Shown: piece after piece, positions 35,064 to 39,473 of the stretch
How positions within the stretch are numbered: position 1 is the stretch's first letter
Layout: each line of letters starts with the position of its first letter
DNA from: Actinobacteria bacterium HGW-Actinobacteria-1
GTDB lineage: Bacteria; Actinomycetota; Coriobacteriia; Anaerosomatales; Anaerosomataceae
Assembly: GCA_002841355.1 (NCBI GenBank)
Contig: PHFB01000016.1
Coordinates: 1-39,473, forward strand
DNA: 39,473 nt
Direction: 5' to 3'
Program-made: the position numbers and the translations under genes
Notes under the pieces: model-generated
Database searches by the model: none
Seen by the model: the letters and a program-made list of their open reading frames with translations, nothing else
Told to the model about the DNA's origin: nothing

Positions 35064-36145
35064 GCCGCCACCTCTCCGGCACGCTTCGCGAAGAGCGCCG
35101 CGAGCTTACCCCGGTAGGATGCGATGGCCAGCAGGACGATGACGGCGGCACTCGCCCACTGCAGCCATGGCGGCACCGAGGCGATCAGCCAGTTGGCGAC
35201 GGCCTTGGTGCTCGCACCCTTCGACGGGTCGACCAGCAGCCCGGTCTCACCCGCAAGGAGCAGGTTGGCTATGTAGCCGACGCCGATGCCTGCAACCACC
35301 AGCGTTGATGCGAAGATGATCGCGGCGCGCTTGCCGATGAGCCGGTTCATGGAGATGAGCTCTGGCAGATTCGTGGCTGCGCCCGCCATGAGAAACGTGA
35401 TGGCGATGCCGGGACTTGCGCCCGCCGCCACCAGCGCCGCCACGAATGGGATGTGCCCCACGGCGCACACGTACATGGCCGCCGCGAGCACAGCCACGCT
35501 ACCGAGCGACAGCATCCCGGGATCGCCCAGCACGCGGTCGATGAACGAGGTCGGCACAAGCGCGAAGACCACGCCCGCGAACAGCGCACCGATGACGACG
35601 TACTTGCTCACGATGAGGCCAAGGTCGGTGAACCCGTAGTGGAGTCCGGACTTGATTCGCTCGGCAGCACTGAGTCGCTCGTGCTGCTCGGGCACTGATG
35701 CGGCGACCGCATCCGGGCGATAGAGCTCGGGACCGGCGAAGCGGTTCCCGATTACGCCGAGGATCATCGGGATGACGAATCCCGCGATGAGGTAGATGGT
35801 GGCGATCTTCGGGCCGAGAAGCCCGTACGCCAGCAGCACCGCCGCCGGGTTGATGATCGGCGTGGCAGCCATGAACGCGAGCACCGGGCCCAAGTACGCG
35901 CCCGAGTAGTACAGCCCGAGGCCAAGCGGTACGACGCCGCAGCTGCAGATCGGCAGTAGCATGCCCGAGACCGTCGCCTTCGCAAGCGACGAAAGCTTCG
36001 TGTTGCCAAGCGCGCCCTGAAGCCGCTCGGGGCGCACGTACTCGTGCATCAGCCCGGCCAGCACGAAGCTCACGACGAGCCATGGCGCAGCGCCGAGCAA
36101 CACACCGAATGCGGCAGTCACGGTATCGGAGAGGATCGTCAGCAC
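35060..36145 (-). CDS. saoE: CSCG-motif permease, putative metal(loid) efflux transporter (SaoE)
   Basis: A 361-residue membrane protein of the DUF318/ArsP_1 permease family with about ten spans. The diagnostic pore motif C-S-C-G-V-V-P-L (C67, C69) is present, as is the second-half repeat A-V-G-H-I-P-F-V-A-A-L. ArsP relatives export organoarsenicals and related compounds, so this transporter probably removes the product or unused organometal. Start GTG 36145 overlaps saoT by 7 nt. Confidence 0.85.
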   Translation of the reverse strand: MLTILSDTVTAAFGVLLGAAPWLVVSFVLAGLMHEYVRPERLQGALGNTKLSSLAKATVSGMLLPICSCGVVPLGLGLYYSGAYLGPVLAFMAATPIINPAAVLLAYGLLGPKIATIYLIAGFVIPMILGVIGNRFAGPELYRPDAVAASVPEQHERLSAAERIKSGLHYGFTDLGLIVSKYVVIGALFAGVVFALVPTSFIDRVLGDPGMLSLGSVAVLAAAMYVCAVGHIPFVAALVAAGASPGIAITFLMAGAATNLPELISMNRLIGKRAAIIFASTLVVAGIGVGYIANLLLAGETGLLVDPSKGASTKAVANWLIASVPPWLQWASAAVIVLLAIASYRGKLAALFAKRAGEVAA

Positions 36146-36405
36146 GCGCTCTGCCCGTTTACGGCATCGGCGATCGCCCGCTCGATGATTGAGCGGTTGA
36201 GCCGTTCGATCCGTGGACCCCCGTTGATGATCAGTGTCCCCCGCATGATCGGCCCGTACTTGGCGACATACCCCATGTCCCGCCCCGCCTGGTAGATCAG
36301 AACCTCCACGTTACCCCCGTACCTCCCCGCAACCTCACGCACCGTCCGTGCGTGTTCATCACACCCTGGTCAGGTGTTCACGAATTCGACCAGCACCCTA
36401 GCCAT
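36139..36405 (-). CDS. saoT: Thioredoxin-like selenoprotein with U-P-G-C active site (SaoT)
   Basis: An 88-residue thioredoxin-fold protein whose redox site reads U12-P-G-C15 through an in-frame TGA at 36372-36370 (V-E-F-V-N-T-U-P-G-C). The rest is an ordinary compact Trx core: V-E-V-L-I-Y-Q-A-G-R-D, cis-Pro-like loop K-Y-G-P-I-M-R-G-T-L-I-I-N-G and a final helix. Treating TGA as a stop would leave an 11-residue peptide plus a headless fragment. ATG 36405 overlaps the previous stop (TATGGCTAG). A SECIS-like hairpin follows at 36336-36354. Likely a selenol donor or reductant for SaoL. Confidence 0.88.
36336..36354 (-). promoter_or_regulatory. Bacterial SECIS-like hairpin for saoT
   Basis: CACGCAC and GTGCGTG make a perfect 7-bp stem with loop GGACG. 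The loop begins 22 nt after the TGA, with G in its first two positions. Confidence 0.78.
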
Positions 36406-37072
36406 ATGGTCCCGCCTCGTCCTTGGCGGCCGCCCGTGACGCATCGGTGTCGATTCGCACCGCGAATGCCTCGCCGCGCTTTGTGGTCGACGCGATCAGC
36501 GAACGCATCTCGGCGAGACGCGCGACGTGCTCGGCTTCCAACTCGGTCGCCACCAGCACCTCAAGCGGCGCGCCCTTGCCGTTGAGCGCCCGCTTCACCT
36601 GATGCACCGCGTCAGGCACCGGTAGCCCTCGAAGCGGCTCGATGTGCTGCCCACGCGTATCGAGCACGCCGCCCGCCCACGTAAGCGGGACGTCTCGGTA
36701 CTCGGCCATGAGCGCTGCTTCCGCGCGCTTGTAGTCGGCCGCCGTGAGGTTCCCCCGGCCGAAGAGCGTGCAGTGGCACCAGCCGACCGAGTCGATCTCG
36801 GCCTGCGCGAACGAGCACGGACAGATGAGGCTCCTGTCGAGCTCCGCGTTGCCGCTCGGCTCGAAGCACGGGCAGAAGCGGTGCCCGTACATCGCCTCGC
36901 AGTCCGAGAGCCACAGGCGCAGGTTCGTGTAGACCATCCATCGCGGATTGACCGACCAGCCCTTGTTCTTGGCGTGGCGTCGAATCCAGGCATCTTGCTT
37001 GGTGAGCGTGGACCGATACGCGACGAAATCGCGGAAGAAGCCCTTCATCATCGGCCACATGTTGTTGCTCAT
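36398..37072 (-). CDS. Ferredoxin:thioredoxin reductase-like protein with TusA-like C-terminal domain
   Basis: A 224-residue protein. The central motif set C67-P-C69, C84-P-C86 and C99-H-C101 is that of the ferredoxin:thioredoxin reductase catalytic subunit, where it holds a [4Fe-4S] cluster beside a redox disulfide. The C-terminal part (about 130-205) has a TusA-like pattern, L-R-G-L-P-V-P-D-A-V-H-Q-V-K-R-A-L, but the usual sulfur-carrying Cys is Val. It overlaps the activase stop (ATGA, start 37072) and the saoT start. Inferred to reduce SaoT with ferredoxin electrons. Confidence 0.85.
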   Translation of the reverse strand: MSNNMWPMMKGFFRDFVAYRSTLTKQDAWIRRHAKNKGWSVNPRWMVYTNLRLWLSDCEAMYGHRFCPCFEPSGNAELDRSLICPCSFAQAEIDSVGWCHCTLFGRGNLTAADYKRAEAALMAEYRDVPLTWAGGVLDTRGQHIEPLRGLPVPDAVHQVKRALNGKGAPLEVLVATELEAEHVARLAEMRSLIASTTKRGEAFAVRIDTDASRAAAKDEAGPYG

Positions 37073-37824
37073 TGGTGCGCCGCCGCCCCAAGACTCAATG
37101 CCGCGCCGAGAGCACCCACGGTCTGCGCCTCCTCGGGAACCAGCACGTCGCCCTCGAATCCTTCGGAGATCAGAGCGACCATCGCGGGGTTCTTCGCGAC
37201 GCCACCCGCGAACACGAGCGGCCCGCGTGCGTTCACGCGCTTGAGCGAGGAGAGCGTGCGCTTCGCGATCGACTCGTGCAGGCCGCGAGCGATGCGCGCG
37301 CGGTCCTCGCCGCGGTGCACGAGACCGGTCACCTCGCTTTCGGCGAAGACGGTGCACATCGAGGAGATGCTCACGCCGGTGGACGCCGCGATGCCCTGCT
37401 CGGCCATCTCTTCAAGCGAGAAGCCGAGGGCGCGCGCCATGACCTCGAGGAACTTGCCGGTCCCCGCCGCGCACTTGTCGTTCATCTCGAAGTCCGTGAC
37501 TTTGCCGCCCGGGCCAAGCGAGATGACCTTCGTGTCCTGCCCGCCGATGTCGAGCACCGAGAATGCATGCGGGAACAGCCGAGCAGCCCCCACGCCGTAC
37601 GCGGTGATCTCCGTGACGGCCGTCCCGCCAAACCGCTCGCGTGCGCCGTGGCGGCCGTAGCCGGTCGAGACGATCGCATCGTGCGCATTGCGCTCCACGA
37701 AGACGGCCGCGGCCGACCCGGGATCGAATCCCGAGTCGGCCACTGCCCAATCTACGATCCGCCCGTCCTCAAGCCAGACAGCGTCAACGCTTCGTGAGCC
37801 GATATCCAGGCCGAGTACGCGCAT
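37069..37824 (-). CDS. 2-hydroxyacyl-CoA dehydratase/reductase ATP-dependent activase
   Basis: A 251-residue ASKHA-fold activase (BadF/HgdC type). Phosphate motifs: L-G-L-D-I-G-S-R-S at the N-terminus and L-D-I-G-G-Q-D-T-K at 91-99. C118 (N-D-K-C-A-A-G-T-G) and C157 (S-S-M-C-T-V-F-A-E-S-E) provide the single [4Fe-4S] cluster shared across the dimer. ATP hydrolysis drives electrons to very low potential on the partner reductase. It lies 3 nt after the double-cubane reductase gene and could also serve the second copy at 29064-30218. Confidence 0.94.
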   Translation of the reverse strand: MRVLGLDIGSRSVDAVWLEDGRIVDWAVADSGFDPGSAAAVFVERNAHDAIVSTGYGRHGARERFGGTAVTEITAYGVGAARLFPHAFSVLDIGGQDTKVISLGPGGKVTDFEMNDKCAAGTGKFLEVMARALGFSLEEMAEQGIAASTGVSISSMCTVFAESEVTGLVHRGEDRARIARGLHESIAKRTLSSLKRVNARGPLVFAGGVAKNPAMVALISEGFEGDVLVPEEAQTVGALGAALSLGAAAHQ

Positions 37825-37827
37825 CGC

Positions 37828-39108
37828 TTACAGCATCTCCAGGAACGCTTCGATGCGGGTCGCGAGCTGGCCCACGTCCTCCATCGAGTAGTCGGTCGTG
37901 ATCTTGAGCACCGGGAAGCCGGCGTCGCGCACGGTCTTCTCCACCGCGTTCGCTTCCATCTCGTAGAGGCCGCAGAACTGCAGCGAGTAGTCGATGACGC
38001 CATCGGCGCCAAGCTCCTTCGCCATGCGCACGACGTCCTCAAGGCGGCCCTGGTTGGGCGTGAAGCACGCGCAGTTGATGTCGAGGTACTTCTCGGCGAT
38101 ATCGCTGACCATCTCGTCGAGCGTGCTGGCGTCCTCGGACACGAGGTCCTGGTAGTAGCGGCTGCCGGTGCACATCTCTTCGCCGACAACGACCGCGCCG
38201 GCCTTTTCGATGATGTCGTGGAGCTTCCAGTTGGGGAGCGCCATCGGCGTGCCGGTGATAAGGATGCGCTTGGCACCCTTGGGCGCGACGCCTTCGCCCG
38301 CGGCCACGCGCGCCTCGAGTTCGTCGGCAAGCGCGTTCATCATCTGCGTGAAGCGGGGTACGTCGTCGTAGAAGGCGACCTGCGTTGCGAGCAGCGCGTC
38401 CTTGCCGCTGATCGGCGCGGGGTCGGCGGCACGCGTCGCGGCGATGCGCTGCAGCGCGCGGCGCTTGTCGTTGACTTCCTTGATGGAGGCCTTCAGCGAC
38501 TCGGCGGTGATGGTATTGCCGGTGACTTCTTCGACTTTGGCCATGAGGTCACGGATCTCGTCGCGCCACATCGCCATGTCGACGTCGCGCTTCATCTGCG
38601 GAAGCTCCATGACGTATACGTTGTGCATGTCGCCGAGCAACTCGTACGCCTTCTTCTTGCCGTCGCACGTGGTCTCGCCGATGACGAGGTCAGCCGACTC
38701 GATGTACGGGCACACCTTGGCAAGCTTGAAGCCCATGAAGCTCTTGATGAGCGAGCACGTGTTGCGCGGCATGATCTGCTCGACCTGGTCGTAGGCGAAT
38801 TCCGCGCCGGCGCACAGACCCACGCACCAACCGGCCGCCGCGCGGATGATTTCCTCGGGCACATAGAGGCAGAAGGTGCCGAACACCTTGCCGCCCGACT
38901 TGCGATAGTCGTCGAGCTCCTTGATGCGAAGGCCGTGCACTTCGCTCATCACGAAGTTGAGGTAATCCATGCCCTGCGGCCGGTTCTCCTGCGTGAGGTA
39001 CGCATCACCGAACAGCTGCCCCACCGCGCCGAGCAGTGCGTCGTGTGTGGGGAGATCGAGGCCCAGTTCGGCCCACATCGGATGATAGTCGACAGGCTGA
39101 TCGCTCAT
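37828..39108 (-). CDS. Double-cubane-cluster reductase (2-hydroxyacyl-CoA dehydratase D family), copy 2
   Basis: A 426-residue paralogue of the protein at 29064-30218, with a longer N-terminus (about 70 residues). Cysteine motifs: T-F-C-L-Y-V-P, N-T-C-S-L-I-K-S-F-M-G-F, K-V-C-P-Y-I, G-E-T-T-C-D-G-K-K-K, E-E-M-C-T-G-S-R-Y and I-N-C-A-C-F. The gene starts the operon and is followed by the activase. ATG 39108 has TTGGAGTC upstream. Substrate unknown; a role in reductive chemistry linked to the organometal system is an inference from linkage. Confidence 0.9.
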   Translation of the reverse strand: MSDQPVDYHPMWAELGLDLPTHDALLGAVGQLFGDAYLTQENRPQGMDYLNFVMSEVHGLRIKELDDYRKSGGKVFGTFCLYVPEEIIRAAAGWCVGLCAGAEFAYDQVEQIMPRNTCSLIKSFMGFKLAKVCPYIESADLVIGETTCDGKKKAYELLGDMHNVYVMELPQMKRDVDMAMWRDEIRDLMAKVEEVTGNTITAESLKASIKEVNDKRRALQRIAATRAADPAPISGKDALLATQVAFYDDVPRFTQMMNALADELEARVAAGEGVAPKGAKRILITGTPMALPNWKLHDIIEKAGAVVVGEEMCTGSRYYQDLVSEDASTLDEMVSDIAEKYLDINCACFTPNQGRLEDVVRMAKELGADGVIDYSLQFCGLYEMEANAVEKTVRDAGFPVLKITTDYSMEDVGQLATRIEAFLEML

Positions 39109-39162
39109 CTGAGACTCCAATCGCAGTTGCCCGTGCGTATCTTATAGCACGATTGCATATTG

Positions 39163-39191
39163 CTTATACATCGAGTAGAGGCAGAGCGCAA
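39163..39191 (-). promoter_or_regulatory. Promoter for the sao/double-cubane operon
   Basis: On the minus strand, TTGCGC (39191-39186) and TATAAG (39168-39163) are 17 nt apart, about 55 nt upstream of the first start codon. No other gap of useful size occurs until 29064, so this may drive the whole 10-kb set. Nothing else is recognised between 39109 and 39276. Confidence 0.6.
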
Positions 39192-39276
39192 CGAACAGCC
39201 CCCAGGCGGTGCGCTTGCGAGGACGAACGGGGCAATCGCGATTGGCGACATGCGCGATATCACGCAAAGGACATGA

Positions 39277-39312
39277 AAGAGGGGCCGATCCCGGTCTAGG
39301 TCGGCCCCTCTT
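39277..39312. terminator. Hairpin terminator after the cytochrome b gene
   Basis: AAGAGGGGCCGA and TCGGCCCCTCTT make a perfect 12-bp stem with a 12-nt loop, followed on the minus strand by TTTCATG. It separates the upstream hydrogenase-type gene from the next operon. Confidence 0.8.
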
Positions 39313-39352
39313 CCGAGGAGGGTATGGCATGACGCAAGACGCGTCGGTTGCC

Positions 39353-39473
39353 CTAGTGCGCGCCCTTTGAGGGCGTCTCTTTCCACAGGAAGATGATCTT
39401 CGAGGGATTGAGGTTGTAGATGTTCGCCAGGTAGGCGTGGATCATCGTGAACACGATGAACACCCACATCATG
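39353..39473 (-). CDS. C-terminal end of a membrane cytochrome b, probably Ni/Fe-hydrogenase b-type subunit (partial)
   Basis: The last 39 residues (M-M-W-V-F-I-V-F-T-M-I-H-A-Y-L-A-N-I) before TAG at 39353 form a hydrophobic helix with a histidine, then L-W-K-E-T-P-S-K-G-A-H. This resembles the end of HyaC/HydC-type hydrogenase cytochrome b subunits, where this histidine ligates heme. The rest lies outside the window, so the assignment is tentative. Confidence 0.5.
   Translation of the reverse strand, partial: MMWVFIVFTMIHAYLANIYNLNPSKIIFLWKETPSKGAH

Noticed and set aside
33324-35117. A long + strand open frame spanning saoB and saoC.
   Set aside because: Low-complexity shadow. The minus strand carries recognisable lipoprotein signals and binding-protein motifs.

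Overview
The window is GC-rich, densely coded bacterial DNA that looks like an anaerobic member of the Actinomycetota, most likely class Coriobacteriia or a relative. The evidence is the base composition, a secreted propeller protein running into a cell-wall-binding type 2 repeat, double-cubane-cluster reductases with their activase, a hydrogenase cytochrome b tail, a citrate synthase next to a multiheme cytochrome operon, and -10 boxes placed for leaderless transcripts. The lineage is an inference.

Layout. 1-2274 (-) is a secreted beta-propeller protein cut by the window edge. 2374-2589 is a probable remnant of a C_GCAxxG_C_C protein. 2772-7164 holds a GH13 glucosidase (+), a PadR/DUF2812 pair behind a 15-bp-period operator, a GNAT acetyltransferase and rsgA. 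7294-16654 is a tRNA-rich stretch with four serine tRNAs (CGA, GGA, TGA, GCT) and tRNA-Arg(ACG). Between them lie a zinc-ribbon protein, a broken PAS histidine kinase with two upstream membrane/small genes, tadA, a hexaheme cytochrome with a ferric-reductase-like flavoprotein, citrate synthase and a slipin. 16743-22033 (+) carries a SIMPL lipoprotein, a LOG-like protein, a membrane-anchored propeller, an SDR and a PEGA/YVTN propeller. 22037-24397 (-) is one gene encoding glucose-6-phosphate dehydrogenase fused to 6-phosphogluconate dehydrogenase. 24518-28978 has a PAS protein, serS, a macro-domain protein, an AlkA-type glycosylase, mscL and a lipoprotein.

The most important region is 29064-39108 (-), apparently one long operon of overlapping or abutting genes behind a promoter at 39163-39191. 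In transcription order it encodes: a double-cubane-cluster reductase; its ATP-dependent activase; a ferredoxin:thioredoxin-reductase-like protein with a TusA-like tail; a thioredoxin-like protein whose active site reads U-P-G-C through an in-frame TGA; a CSCG permease; a lipoprotein with a Cys-Cys pair; an ABC substrate-binding lipoprotein; a second binding-protein-like factor; an ABC permease with an in-frame TGA; an ABC ATPase; a MerB-like organometal lyase with an in-frame TGA beside its second catalytic cysteine; and a second double-cubane reductase. Each of the three TGA codons is followed at the right distance by a stem-loop fitting the bacterial SECIS pattern, and reading through restores the family C-terminus and the tight junction with the next gene. 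An ordinary gene caller would truncate or miss all three selenoproteins.

The set matches what I recall, from memory only, as the Sao (selenocysteine-assisted organometal) genes saoT, saoE, saoC, saoB, saoP, saoA and saoL. I infer that an organometal compound is bound and imported by SaoB/SaoP/SaoA, its carbon-metal bond is cut by SaoL, SaoT and the FTR-like protein supply thiol/selenol reducing power, and SaoE exports the product. The flanking double-cubane reductases and activase suggest a low-potential, ATP-driven electron supply. Sec machinery (selA, selB, selC, selD) is not in the window and must be elsewhere if this reading is right.
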